Below the pieces are notes generated by a model, which saw only the letters and a list, made by a program, of their open reading frames with translations, had not been told where the DNA came from and searched no databases. From the NCBI RefSeq assembly GCF_016135805.1, contig NZ_JADWOX010000005.1, forward strand, positions 1 to 64,000: a stretch of DNA of 64,000 bases. Reading direction: 5' to 3'. The position numbers and the translations under genes were made by a program. This DNA is from Caulobacter hibisci (lineage in GTDB: Bacteria; Pseudomonadota; Alphaproteobacteria; Caulobacterales; Caulobacteraceae). Shown piece by piece: positions 42,912 through 51,535 of the stretch; position 1 is the first letter of the stretch; each line of letters opens with the position of its first letter.

Positions 42912-44126
42912 ATGGGTCTGTTCGACAAGCATCTGGCCTATCGCGACGCGTATAAGGCTATCCAGCAGGCGGGCGCCGACCCGTTCACCGTCCGTTTCGA
43001 CGCCGTCGTCTCGCCGACCGAAGGCGTGGTCGAGGGTCGCCCGACGATCCTGCTGGGCACCAACAACTATCTGGGCCTGACCTTCGACGAGAAGGCGATC
43101 GCCGCCTCGGTCAAGGCCGTCCAGGAGCGCGGCACCGGCACCACCGGCTCGCGCATCGCCAACGGCAGCTTCGAGGCCCACGTGGCGCTCGAGACAGCGC
43201 TGGCCAAGTTCTATGGCCACAAGCACGCCATGGTGTTCACCACCGGCTACCAGGCCAATCTGGGCGTGCTGTCGACCCTGGTCGGCCGCGGCGACCACCT
43301 GATCCTCGACGCCGACAGCCACGCCTCGATCTATGACGGCTCGCGTCTCGGCCATGCGGAAGTCATCCGCTTCCGCCACAACGATCCCGAGGATCTGGCC
43401 AAGCGCCTGCGTCGCCTCAAGGACGTCCCCGGCGAGCGCCTGATCGTCGTCGAAGGCATCTATTCGATGATCGGCGACACCGCGCCGCTCAAGGAAATCG
43501 CCGCCATCAAGCGCGAGATGGGCGGCTACCTGCTGGTCGACGAGGCCCACTCGATGGGCGTGCTCGGCGCCACCGGCCGGGGCCTGGCCGAGGCCGCGGG
43601 CGTGGAAGACGACGTCGACTTCATCGTCGGCACCTTCTCCAAGAGCCTGGGCGCAATCGGCGGCTTCTGCGTCTCCAGCCTCGACGACTTCGAGGTCATG
43701 CGGGTGATCTGCCGCCCGTACATGTTCACCGCCTCCCTGCCGCCGGCCGTGGTCGCCTCGACCCTGACGGCGCTGGAGCAGATGATCGCCAAGCCGCACC
43801 TGCGCGAGCAGCTCAACAGCAACGCCTGCCGCCTCTATGACGGCCTCAACGCCCTGGGCTTCGTCACCGGCCCGGCCGCCAGCCCGATCGTCGCGGCCAC
43901 CATGCCCGACGTCGAGCGCGCCATCGCCATGTGGAACGGCCTGCTGCAATCGGGTGTCTATCTGAACCTCGCCCTGCCGCCGGCCACGCCCGACAGCCGC
44001 CCGCTGCTGCGCGCCAGTATCAGCGCCGCCCACACCCACGAGCAGATCGATCATGTGCTCAAGGTGTTCGCCGAAGTCGGCGCGGCGCTGGGCGTCATCG
44101 ACGGCCAGAAGCGCGCTACCGCCTAA
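42912..44126 (+). CDS. spt: Serine palmitoyltransferase
   Basis: A 404 aa alpha-oxoamine synthase. It has NNYLGLTFDEKAI, GTGTTGSRIANGSFEAHVAL near residue 75, the aldimine region DEAHSMGVLG near 215, and the PLP lysine in GTFSKSLGAIGGF near 245. Context (ACP, acyl-AMP ligase, CerR, ceramide synthase) distinguishes it from KBL, BioF and HemA: it condenses serine with an acyl thioester to 3-oxosphinganine. The start lies three bases after the acp stop. A strong terminator follows. Confidence 0.94.
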   Translation: MGLFDKHLAYRDAYKAIQQAGADPFTVRFDAVVSPTEGVVEGRPTILLGTNNYLGLTFDEKAIAASVKAVQERGTGTTGSRIANGSFEAHVALETALAKFYGHKHAMVFTTGYQANLGVLSTLVGRGDHLILDADSHASIYDGSRLGHAEVIRFRHNDPEDLAKRLRRLKDVPGERLIVVEGIYSMIGDTAPLKEIAAIKREMGGYLLVDEAHSMGVLGATGRGLAEAAGVEDDVDFIVGTFSKSLGAIGGFCVSSLDDFEVMRVICRPYMFTASLPPAVVASTLTALEQMIAKPHLREQLNSNACRLYDGLNALGFVTGPAASPIVAATMPDVERAIAMWNGLLQSGVYLNLALPPATPDSRPLLRASISAAHTHEQIDHVLKVFAEVGAALGVIDGQKRATA

Positions 44127-44151
44127 GACGCGGCGCGAACTGAAAAAGACG

Positions 44152-44181
44152 AAAGCCCCGGTCGAAAGGCCGGGGCTTTTT
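44152..44181 (+). terminator. Rho-independent terminator of the sphingolipid operon
   Basis: AAAGCCCCGG-TCGAAAGG-CCGGGGCTTT, a 10-bp stem ending in TTTTT, 26 bp after the spt stop. Confidence 0.9.
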
Positions 44182-44199
44182 CGTTTCCCCCTCCCTTTC

Positions 44200-44339
44200 C
44201 TCCCGTCATTCCCGCCCTTGTGGCGGGAACCCCTGTTTCCGCTCGCAGGTGAGACGCAAGCGGACTGCTCAGCAGTCCGCCCCATCCGCCCTTGCGGCTG
44301 ACAGAGGGTTTCCCGCCACAAGGGCGGGAATGACGGGAG
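44200..44339. repeat. Palindromic intergenic element, family E copy 1
   Basis: The left arm is CTCCCGTCATTCCCGCCCTT followed by GTGGCGGGAACCCCT. The right arm is GGTTTCCCGCCACAAGGGCG followed by GGAATGACGGGAG. A central hairpin GCGGACTGCTCAGCAGTCCGC is shared with the copy at 45648. Confidence 0.9.
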
Positions 44340-44348
44340 TTTAGAAAT

Positions 44349-45566
44349 CTAGGGTCGCGAAGGCGCCATGTCGGCCTCGGGGCTCTCCGCCCCCGCCCGT
44401 CCCATCCGCTCGGCCGCCAGGATCGCGGCTAGCATCGCCACCGCCAGCACGGCGACGCAGACGCCCAGGCCCTGCCAGCCCCAGCGCCCGACCACCAGCC
44501 CGCCCAGCGGCGGGCCGATCAGCGCCCCGCCGGCTCCGAACTGGGTCAGCAGGCCGTTGGCGGCGGCGATCCGGGGATCGTCCGAGCCCGTGGCCCCGGC
44601 CAGGCTCGGCAGGCGAGCGAACACCATCGGCGAGGCGATCCCGCCCAGCAGCGAGGCCAGGCCCGCGACGACCGACACGGCGGCCGCTCCGCTTGCGACC
44701 ACGGCCGGGTGGAAGACGAACACCGAAACCAGCGCTCCAGCCAGCAGCGCCGGAACCACGGTGGCGACCACCGCCCGCCGCGGATCGGCGCCGGCCGCGT
44801 GCAGGATGCGCATGGCGATGGCCGAGGCCGGCAGGGCCGTCAGCGAGACGAGGCCCGTGGCCAGGCTGGCGCCGGAAAGGCTGGCCCCCGCCTGCTCGGT
44901 TAGGAAGCTCGGCAGCAGCATGGTCAGGGCGCAGACGAAGACGGTGAACAGCCCGAAACCGAAGGTCAGCACCACGGCGGCCGGCGCCGGCCAGGTCATC
45001 CGGGCCTCGCTGCGCGTTCCCCGCGCCTGCCTCGACGCGGCGAACAGGCCCAGGGCGCACAGCACCGCCCACAGCAGCATCGCCCCTTTCGGGCTGGTCG
45101 CGGCCACGGCCAGGCCCGTGACGCCGCTGCCGACGGCGACGCCGACCGGCACGAAGGTGCTCCACAGCACCAGCGCCTGGCCGCGGATGCGATCGGGCGC
45201 GATGGCCACGATCATGGTCGGGGCGGCGATCACCACCAGCACGTAGCCGACGCCCTCTATCGCCCGGGCGGCGAACAGCACGCCGACGGTCGGCGCCAAG
45301 GCCTCGACGACGCTGGTCACCAGCAGCACGGCCAGGCCCGAGACCAGGAACCGCCGCCCGCCGAACCGTCCCAGCGCCAGGCCGGCGGCGATGCCGAACA
45401 CCGCCCCGCCGATCTCCAGCAGCGACACCAGCAGGCCCGCCTGCGCCAATGACAGATGGAAGGTCTCGCGCAGCACCGGCGCCAGCACGGCGATCTTGGG
45501 CAGCTGCGCGGCGGCCAGCACCCCGATGAGCCAGAGCGCGACGATGTTCAGCCATGTACGGATCAT
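44349..45566 (-). CDS. MFS transporter (CynX/NimT-like), bracketed by two family E repeats
   Basis: A 405 aa membrane protein with 12 predicted helices. Motif A-like residues follow helix 2 (ALGRFGGRRFLVSG), and GVGYVLVVIAAPTMIV lies in helix 4. The substrate is unknown. It lies within the sphingolipid region but is transcribed against it, between two copies of the same repeat (44200-44339 and 45648-45788), with a near-palindromic operator candidate 35 bp upstream. This layout suggests insertion into the locus. Composition is not clearly different from its neighbours. Confidence 0.83.
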   Translation of the reverse strand: MIRTWLNIVALWLIGVLAAAQLPKIAVLAPVLRETFHLSLAQAGLLVSLLEIGGAVFGIAAGLALGRFGGRRFLVSGLAVLLVTSVVEALAPTVGVLFAARAIEGVGYVLVVIAAPTMIVAIAPDRIRGQALVLWSTFVPVGVAVGSGVTGLAVAATSPKGAMLLWAVLCALGLFAASRQARGTRSEARMTWPAPAAVVLTFGFGLFTVFVCALTMLLPSFLTEQAGASLSGASLATGLVSLTALPASAIAMRILHAAGADPRRAVVATVVPALLAGALVSVFVFHPAVVASGAAAVSVVAGLASLLGGIASPMVFARLPSLAGATGSDDPRIAAANGLLTQFGAGGALIGPPLGGLVVGRWGWQGLGVCVAVLAVAMLAAILAAERMGRAGAESPEADMAPSRP

Positions 45567-45600
45567 CCGCGCGGTCTAGGGCGACCCGTCGCGCGAGGGA

Positions 45601-45617
45601 ACGCAAAACTTATGCGT
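45601..45617. promoter_or_regulatory. 17-bp near-palindrome at the MFS promoter
   Basis: ACGCAAAACTTATGCGT; outer ACGCA/TGCGT pairs perfectly and the inner bases pair except at one position around the central base. It lies 35 bp upstream of the MFS start codon, where a repressor operator would be expected. Confidence 0.4.
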
Positions 45618-45647
45618 GGAGGGCCTCACCAGATCTGCCCCCCTATT

Positions 45648-45788
45648 CCTCCCGTCATTCCCGCCCTTGTGGCGGGAACCCCTCTATCAGCCGCAGGTGC
45701 AGGTGAGGCGGACTGCGAGGCAGTCCGCTTGTGCTTCCCGTTCAAACGGAACCAGGGGTTCCCGCCACAAGGGCGGGAATGACGGGAG
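45648..45788. repeat. Palindromic intergenic element, family E copy 2
   Basis: The first 35 bases (TCCCGTCATTCCCGCCCTTG, then TGGCGGGAACCCCT) and last 35 bases match the copy at 44200-44339, and the central GCGGACTGC...GCAGTCCGC hairpin is present. The two copies flank the MFS gene. Confidence 0.9.
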
Positions 45789-45812
45789 ATTGGGAGAGGC
45801 TTGCGCCTTCCG

Positions 45813-46358
45813 CTACCCCACCGTCGTCGCCAGCCGGCCCGTGCGGCCGTCCGACAGCGGCACGGTCTCCCATTGCAGCAGGCCAGGCAGGATCGGGATG
45901 TCGTCGTGGCCGTTCGACCCCGTCTCGAACCGTAGCTGCTGGTAAGGCCGCTCGAACCAGCCGCCGTAGGCCAGCGCCGCCTGGGCGGCGACGACGCCGG
46001 GGCTGGCGAAGCGCCACAGCGAGGTTCCCAGCATCTCACCCGCCTCGACCCTCCAGGTGGCGGCGCGAGGCGGCGAGACCGCCAGCAACTGGTGGGTGGC
46101 GTCGCAGACCAGGTGCACCGGCATCGACGAGGTCTCGACCAGCCGCTTCAGCGCCGCATCGCCGCGATGGTCGGCCTGGGCCGCGATCAGGGCGACGATA
46201 CGCTCGCGATGGACCTCGTCCGGCTCCTGCGCCCCGCTTTCCCAACGCGACACGGTCGCCTGCGACACCGCCAGCAGTTCGGCCAGATGCCCCTGCTTGA
46301 CGGCGTTGAGGCGCCGGAACCTGCGCAAGGCCCGGCCGACGGGAAGATCGTGCAGCAT
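45813..46358 (-). CDS. XRE-family regulator with C-terminal PAS-like sensor domain
   Basis: A 181 aa protein. The N-terminal HTH is VKQGHLAELLAVSQATVSRWESGAQEP near residues 20-46, a textbook Cro/CI helix-turn-helix. The C-terminal part (VHLVCDATHQLLAVSPPRAA, then TSLWRFASPG) resembles a PAS fold. It is upstream of the MFS gene on the same strand, separated by a repeat, and may control it. The ATG at 46358 (MLHDLPVGRALRRFRRL) is preferred over the longer frame. Confidence 0.82.
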   Translation of the reverse strand: MLHDLPVGRALRRFRRLNAVKQGHLAELLAVSQATVSRWESGAQEPDEVHRERIVALIAAQADHRGDAALKRLVETSSMPVHLVCDATHQLLAVSPPRAATWRVEAGEMLGTSLWRFASPGVVAAQAALAYGGWFERPYQQLRFETGSNGHDDIPILPGLLQWETVPLSDGRTGRLATTVG

Positions 46359-46460
46359 GGGGCTAGAATAGTCCGATGGCAGGGTGCGGCCAAGACTGGA
46401 CGCCACGCGCGTGAAGCTGCTTTCCTACAACCTTGCAGGGTGAATCACCCCGAGGCCAAC

Positions 46461-46925
46461 TTGCGCATCGTCGTTCCTCTCGTCCTGTCGCTGGCCGCGG
46501 CAGGCCTTGCTGGCTGCGCCTCGCCGCCGCCCCCGGTGATCCGTATCCATGGCTGGTGCAATGAACCCACTCGGGTCCAGATCCTCGTGACGACCGCGCG
46601 GCAGTCGCTGACCGTCACCGGCAAGGAGGCCTCGAACGCCTATGCCGACCGGGCGAAACGCATGAACAAGAACGGATCCGCCATTCTGTCGTGCGAGCCC
46701 AGGCCCGACGGCCCGCCTGCCTGCACCATAGTGCATGAGGATGGCGAGTATGGCTTCGGCTTCGCGGCGCTCGTGCTCGCCCGGAGCCTGTCACTGGATC
46801 AGAAGCAGGAGGTGCGGGTGCGGTTCGAACTGTTGTCCCGCTTCACGGGCCAGGCGACCGTGAACTGCGACGAGCTCCCCATCCCGCCGATTTCGGAAGC
46901 CGCCGACGATCCCAAGACGCCCTAG
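46461..46925 (+). CDS. Small lipoprotein of unknown function
   Basis: A 154 aa protein with a lipoprotein signal: a hydrophobic stretch ending GLAGC, with the lipidated cysteine near residue 19. The mature part has few recognisable features and four further cysteines that could form disulfides. The start is ambiguous: a TTG at 46461 has GAGG six bases upstream; a GTG at 46440 would place extra polar residues before the signal. Its last codon overlaps the end of the converging gene at 46922. Not recognised. Confidence 0.6.
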   Translation: MRIVVPLVLSLAAAGLAGCASPPPPVIRIHGWCNEPTRVQILVTTARQSLTVTGKEASNAYADRAKRMNKNGSAILSCEPRPDGPPACTIVHEDGEYGFGFAALVLARSLSLDQKQEVRVRFELLSRFTGQATVNCDELPIPPISEAADDPKTP

Positions 46926-47830
46926 CGGGCCCGCCGCCACTTCCACAGCCGCAGCAGCACGCCTGGCGCGGCCAGCACCGGGTGGCGCTCGCGCCAAGGG
47001 GTCAGCTCGACCTTGAAGCCGGTATGGCGCTCGATCTTCCAGGCGGCGTAGCGGGCCGCGCCCTGGAAGGTGAAGGCGGCCTTGACCAGGCGGGCGACGT
47101 TCAGCGGCTTGCCGAGGTTGCGGCGCAGGCGCCAGGCGCTCTTCAGGCGCTTGCGCTCGATGGCCGACATCTCCGGGACCGGCCGCCCCTCGCCGTCCAG
47201 CCGGCCGTCGTCGGCCCAGCAGGCCGGCAGCAGGCGCTGGTAGTGGCAGGGATCGAAGGCCAGGATCGAGGCCTCGCGCCCGGCCTTCTCGACCCGGAAC
47301 TCGGCGGCGTAGGTCTCCTGGAACAGCGCCGTCCAATAGGCCTCTGGCGGGCCTTCCTCGGGCCCCAGGGCGGTAGCGAAGCGGGCGGCGGTGCGGGCGG
47401 CGCGGCGCACGGCCTCGATCACCGTCTCGCGCGCGGTGGCGTCCGCCGCCCAGACCAAGCCCGAGGGCTGGACGAACCGGGTCCACAGGGTGGTGTCGAT
47501 CCCCCGCCCCTTCACCGCCTGGGAAAAGCGCGACAGGGTCATGGAGGCGACCTTGGCTCGCAGGGTCACGTCCTCATGCTCCAGCTGGTGATAGCTGACG
47601 TCGGGCCACAAGATGCGGGTGGCGACGCCTCGCAAGCCGGGCGGCGGCCGCTGGGTGAGCACGTAGAAGTCCAGCACGCCCGACAGGTCGCCGGTGCGCA
47701 GGATCGAGCCGTAGAACAGCACCGCCTGGGCGCTCGGGAACACCGTCGTCAGGTGTTCGGCGAAGGCGCGGATCGGCGCGGGGATCGCCTGGTCGAGCTC
47801 GGCCTCGACCAGCGGCCGGACCGCGCTCAT
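46922..47830 (-). CDS. cpgC: Nucleotidyltransferase-like protein of the ceramide phosphoglycerate module (CpgC position)
   Basis: A 302 aa cytoplasmic protein. Near residue 38 it has AVLFYGSILRTGDLSGVLDF, a G-S ... D pattern like the polymerase-beta nucleotidyltransferase fold of Tam41-type CDP-diacylglycerol synthases; the second acidic residue is not clear. The C-terminal half is basic and helical. It overlaps the ceramide kinase gene by four bases (ATGA) and is last in a three-gene minus-strand operon. Counting genes from spt, it falls where CpgC lies in C. crescentus. That assignment is from memory of gene order, and the biochemical step is not established here. Confidence 0.65.
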   Translation of the reverse strand: MSAVRPLVEAELDQAIPAPIRAFAEHLTTVFPSAQAVLFYGSILRTGDLSGVLDFYVLTQRPPPGLRGVATRILWPDVSYHQLEHEDVTLRAKVASMTLSRFSQAVKGRGIDTTLWTRFVQPSGLVWAADATARETVIEAVRRAARTAARFATALGPEEGPPEAYWTALFQETYAAEFRVEKAGREASILAFDPCHYQRLLPACWADDGRLDGEGRPVPEMSAIERKRLKSAWRLRRNLGKPLNVARLVKAAFTFQGAARYAAWKIERHTGFKVELTPWRERHPVLAAPGVLLRLWKWRRAR

Positions 47831-48738
47831 CCGACCACGAAGCGCAGCGGCGCGCCCAGGGCCACGGCGACCTTGCCGCCCTCGAACACCTCGCCGTCGA
47901 GCACGAAGTCGAACTGGCCCGAGGCGTACAACGCCGCCGGATCGCGGCGGCGATAGCCGCGCGCCTCCAGGGTCGGCTTCACCTCGCCGCTGAGCACGGT
48001 CGGCAGCATGCGCAACAGACGCTTGGGCGGGGCGTCGACGTCCAGCACCTTCAGCCCCTCGCGCGGTGGACCGAAGGGCTTGAGGCCGAACGGCAGGCGC
48101 TTCAGCGCCGTGGCCAGCAGCACGAACCGCTCACCAACCGGCTGAGCCTCGCCGTCGATGGCCACCTTGACCGCCACGCCCTGCCGCCACTGGTCGCGCG
48201 CCCCGCCGAACAGGGCGCCGATCGCGGCGCCCGCCAGGGTCACCGCCACCGACAGGCTCTGGAACACGCCCAAGCGGTTGACGCGCTTGGACAGGGCCGT
48301 GGCCCGCACCAAGGCCCCCAAGCCGAAGAAGAAGCCCCGCAGCGGCGGCCGGCCGTCGGCGAAGCGCACCTCCAGCGGGGCGCGGATCTTGATCCGGGGC
48401 TCGGGGCTCGCGGCGGCGGCCAGGGCCTCTTCCAGCCGCCAGTCGCGCGGCGCGCCGAGATCGATGGCCAGGACGTTGGTCTTGCCCGACGGCAGCACCG
48501 CCAGCATCGGCATGTCGTCGCCGAAGGTCGCCGGGGTCAGGCCCAGCACGTCGCGCACCGTGCCGTCGCCGCCGTCGATGACCAGCAGGTCGATGCGCTC
48601 CTCGGCGAAACGGGCCAGTTCCTCGGACAGCGCCTCGCGCGTCGCCGGCTCGACCACGCGCACGCCTTCGGGGGTCGGCGCATGCACCCGCCCCTGGTTG
48701 GCGTGGCTGCGCGGGTTGCGGACGACGCCGACGCGCAT
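47827..48738 (-). CDS. cpgB: DGK-type lipid kinase, ceramide kinase CpgB orthologue
   Basis: A 303 aa member of the diacylglycerol/sphingosine kinase fold. The nucleotide motif is LVIDGGDGTVRDVLG near residue 62 (GGDGT), and the following loop is AVLPSGKTNVLAIDLG. The N-terminus MRVGVVRNPRSHANQGR matches the family's N-terminal VxNPxS motif. C. crescentus CpgB phosphorylates ceramide to ceramide-1-phosphate, and the position beside the CDP-alcohol transferase and near spt supports orthology. It overlaps both neighbours by four bases, so translation is coupled. Confidence 0.82.
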   Translation of the reverse strand: MRVGVVRNPRSHANQGRVHAPTPEGVRVVEPATREALSEELARFAEERIDLLVIDGGDGTVRDVLGLTPATFGDDMPMLAVLPSGKTNVLAIDLGAPRDWRLEEALAAAASPEPRIKIRAPLEVRFADGRPPLRGFFFGLGALVRATALSKRVNRLGVFQSLSVAVTLAGAAIGALFGGARDQWRQGVAVKVAIDGEAQPVGERFVLLATALKRLPFGLKPFGPPREGLKVLDVDAPPKRLLRMLPTVLSGEVKPTLEARGYRRRDPAALYASGQFDFVLDGEVFEGGKVAVALGAPLRFVVG

Positions 48739-49859
48739 CACCGCGACAGCCAGCTCTGGATCGAGCCCTTCGGCGCGGCGAAGCCCTGCAGGATCTGGAC
48801 GGCGTGGACGACGAAGCAGACCGCCGTCCAAGCGGCCACCAGCACGAAGCCGACGTCCGGACGGCCGACCAGCACGCTGCCGGTCAGCAGGATGAGGTTC
48901 GGATTGCGGCGGGCGGTGATCAGCCGGAAGAAGCTGTCGAACGGCCGCCAGGCGTGCATCTCCAGCTTGAACAGCGACAGGAAGATCCCCTCCTCCACCC
49001 GCTGGGCCACATAGCCGCCGACCACGATGGCCAGCAGCCACGGCGCATAGGGCATCGGCAGGCCGACCGCGAACACGCCGACATACCAGGCCCACCACCA
49101 GAACGGTGGGTGAACCAGGTCGATGCCGTGGTCGAAGACATTGCCCCATTTGGACGAGGTCAGGGTCACGCGGGCCAGCTTGCCGTCGACCGTGTCGAGG
49201 AAGGTCATGATCCAGGCGCAGACCAGGCCCCAGCCGAACTGGCCGCGCCAGAACAGCACGAAGGCGGCGATGGTCAGCAGGAAGCCGATGAAGGTCACCT
49301 GGTTGGGCGTCATCTTCGCCAGGGCGCACCAGCGCGTGACGATCCGCGCTGGGGTCGGCCAGACGTACTTGGTGACCAGATCGGTGACGCCCTTGTAGGA
49401 GCCCTGGAACAGGCGCTTTTCGACCGCGCGGACGGTGTCCTTGGTCAGGCGCTCCAGCACCGGCGGCTCGCGCTTGCGCAGGGCGCTGTTATAGGCCGAG
49501 CCGACCTCCAGCGCGGTCAGGCGCACGAAGCGCGGATCGATGGTCGAGGGATCCTGGCCGGCCGCCAGGGCCGCGACGGCCGCTTCGGCGACCTCGGCGG
49601 GCGCATTGACCGCCGTGGCCGCGCCCGCGTCGTCGACCAGCACCGCCCAAGGCCGGCCGGCCAGGGCCTTGATCAGCGACTCGTCGAATACCCAGCCGGC
49701 GTGGACGGCGACGATGTCGCCCGCTCCTGCCCCTTCCGAGAGCCCGATCCGGCGATAGAGGCGCGACAGCCGCTCGCCCGAGGTCATGCCCCAGATGCGC
49801 GCCTGGTTCTCGCCCACGGTCACAGCGCGCGAACCCGCCGGATTGATTTCACCCGTCAC
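48738..49859 (-). CDS. cpgA: CDP-alcohol phosphatidyltransferase domain protein (CpgA position)
   Basis: A 373 aa protein. The N-terminal ~150 residues are a soluble domain (VVAVHAGWVFDESLIKALAG-like stretch). The membrane part has a complete CDP-alcohol transferase signature D-x2-D-G-x2-A-R-x8-G-x3-D-x3-D, seen as FLDTVDGKLARVTLTSSKWG followed by NVFDHGID, near residues 193-218. It should transfer a phospho-alcohol from a CDP-alcohol to a lipid acceptor. In this operon the donor is probably CDP-glycerate and the acceptor a ceramide phosphate. The start is a GTG at 49859; an ATG at 49787 is the alternative. First gene of the operon. Confidence 0.75.
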   Translation of the reverse strand: MTGEINPAGSRAVTVGENQARIWGMTSGERLSRLYRRIGLSEGAGAGDIVAVHAGWVFDESLIKALAGRPWAVLVDDAGAATAVNAPAEVAEAAVAALAAGQDPSTIDPRFVRLTALEVGSAYNSALRKREPPVLERLTKDTVRAVEKRLFQGSYKGVTDLVTKYVWPTPARIVTRWCALAKMTPNQVTFIGFLLTIAAFVLFWRGQFGWGLVCAWIMTFLDTVDGKLARVTLTSSKWGNVFDHGIDLVHPPFWWWAWYVGVFAVGLPMPYAPWLLAIVVGGYVAQRVEEGIFLSLFKLEMHAWRPFDSFFRLITARRNPNLILLTGSVLVGRPDVGFVLVAAWTAVCFVVHAVQILQGFAAPKGSIQSWLSR

Positions 49860-49937
49860 CGGAACTTAAACCCCTTGAAAGCCGAGGCGATTGATAAGCA
49901 GCTTCGCTGAAATCCGCCACATTCGCTCCGGTCGCTC

Positions 49938-50825
49938 TTGTCGATATTCCGCCTCGCACACCTTTCGGACCCTCACCTGCCGCCGCCGCCGGGCGCGTTC
50001 GGCCTGCGCGACGTCGCCTCCAAGCGCCTGCTCAGCCGCATCGCCTGGCGCCGCAAGCGCAAGGTCCATCGGCCCGAGGTGCTGGCGGCCCTGGTCGCCG
50101 ACTTGCAGGCCCACGCCCCCGATCATGTGGCGATTACGGGCGACTTGACCAACTTCGCCTCGGACGCCGAGGTCGCCGCCGCCACCCGCTGGCTGCAAGG
50201 CCTGGGTCCGGCCGAGACCATCACCGTCAGCCCCGGCAACCACGACGCCCTGGTCGGCGAGAGCGGCGCCGCCCGCTTCGCGCCCTGGACCGCCTGGCTG
50301 GGCGACGACGAGGGGGCCGCCTTCCCGCAGGTGCGGCTGCGCGGCCCGGTGGCCCTGTTCAACCTGTGCTCGGCCGTGCCCACCGCCCCGCACCTGGCCA
50401 CCGGCCGCCTGGGCCCCGAGCAGCTCGCAAAGCTCGACGCCCTGCTGGCCGACCCGGCCTATGCCGACCGCTTCAAGGTCGTTTTGCTGCATCATCCGCC
50501 CAACGCCGGGGCGGTGTCGTCGCGCAAGGCGCTGGAGGACCAGGCCGATCTGCGCGCCGTCTTCGCCCGCCGCGGCGCCGACCTCGTCCTGCACGGCCAC
50601 GCCCACGAGTCGCTGACGGCGACGATTCCCGGCCCGGACGGTAAGGCGATCCCGGTGCTGGGCGTGCCGTCCGCCTCGGCCTGGAGCGGCGGCCACTCAC
50701 CGGCGCGGTGGCATGCGCTGGAGATCGAGGAGCGCGACGGCGGGTTTTCGCTGCGCGTGGTGGCGCGGGGGCTGGATCCGGAGACGGGCGGGATCCGCGA
50801 GCTTGGGCGGTATTCGGTAGTCTGA
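49938..50825 (+). CDS. Calcineurin-like metallophosphoesterase
   Basis: A 295 aa phosphoesterase. Metal-binding motifs are LSDPHL (D-x-H), ITGDLTNF (GD), SPGNHDAL (GNHD), LLHHPP (H) and LHGHAHE (GHxH), the full calcineurin set in order. No signal peptide or membrane segment. The only reasonable start is a TTG at 49938 (LSIFRLAHLSD). It is divergent from cpgA by 78 bp and could act on a phosphorylated lipid or head-group intermediate, though family members also cleave cyclic nucleotides. Confidence 0.82.
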   Translation: MSIFRLAHLSDPHLPPPPGAFGLRDVASKRLLSRIAWRRKRKVHRPEVLAALVADLQAHAPDHVAITGDLTNFASDAEVAAATRWLQGLGPAETITVSPGNHDALVGESGAARFAPWTAWLGDDEGAAFPQVRLRGPVALFNLCSAVPTAPHLATGRLGPEQLAKLDALLADPAYADRFKVVLLHHPPNAGAVSSRKALEDQADLRAVFARRGADLVLHGHAHESLTATIPGPDGKAIPVLGVPSASAWSGGHSPARWHALEIEERDGGFSLRVVARGLDPETGGIRELGRYSVV

Positions 50826-50859
50826 TCCAGCCGATCTGCGCTCGACCAATCCCAAAACA

Positions 50860-50953
50860 GAAGTCATCGCCCGGCTTGTCCGGGCGACCCAAGCGGCATT
50901 TCGGAAATGGCTGACTCAGCTTGGGTCGCCCGCATGAAGCGGGCGATGACTTC
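50860..50953. repeat. Palindromic intergenic element, family D copy 2
   Basis: GAAGTCATCGCCCGGCTTGT opens it, followed by CCGGGCGACCCAAGC. The right arm is GCTTGGGTCGCCCGCATGAA, then GCGGGCGATGACTTC. Inverted relative to the copy at 30367. Confidence 0.88.
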
Positions 50954-50977
50954 TAAAAATAGGCCCGCGAAGAGAAG

Positions 50978-51463
50978 CTACTTCCCGTACCGCATCCGCA
51001 CCCGGATCGTGTTGTCCCCCGACTTCACCGCGAACCGCGCCGAATCGAACGACGGCACCCCGAAGCGCGACGGGGCGTCGTTGGAGAAGCCGTAGCCTTC
51101 GGTGGGCAGGCCCACGGCGTTGCGGTCGAAATCCCGGTTGTTGTTGGCGTCGTGATAGACGGCCACCGCGTAGATGTCGGCCTTGGGCAGGTTGAAGCAG
51201 GCCTCGGTGGTCGGGGCGCTGGCCGGCACCCGCAGGCGCAGCAGCTTGCCGCGCGGGGCCAGGAACCGGCTGGGATCGGACGGATAGACCGTCACCGTCA
51301 CTTCGCCTGAGGCCGACTTCAGCCGCCCCACCTCGACCGTCAGCCGCACGCCGGTGTCGCGACCCACGCAGTCCTGCCGCGCCGCCGCCGGCGTCGCCAG
51401 TCCCAGCCCGCCCAGCAGCGTCCCTAGCGCCGCCAGAACCGGAAGAACGGTTCGTGCTTCCAT
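50978..51463 (-). CDS. DUF2141 exported protein
   Basis: A 161 aa protein with a Sec signal (about residues 1-28, ending PAAARQ). The mature part has LTVEVGRLKSASGEVTVTVY, YAVAVYHDANNNRDFDRNAV and PTEGYGFSNDA, the DUF2141 core with a possible calcium loop (DANNNRDFD). Function of the family is unknown. It is divergent from the HIT gene. Confidence 0.8.
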   Translation of the reverse strand: MEARTVLPVLAALGTLLGGLGLATPAAARQDCVGRDTGVRLTVEVGRLKSASGEVTVTVYPSDPSRFLAPRGKLLRLRVPASAPTTEACFNLPKADIYAVAVYHDANNNRDFDRNAVGLPTEGYGFSNDAPSRFGVPSFDSARFAVKSGDNTIRVRMRYGK

Positions 51464-51535
51464 GTAAAACGCCGTGTCCCTATTGTCGCCGCGTCGCGAT
51501 CCGCGTCCGGACTCGCCTGCAGTATCGGTTGCCGC

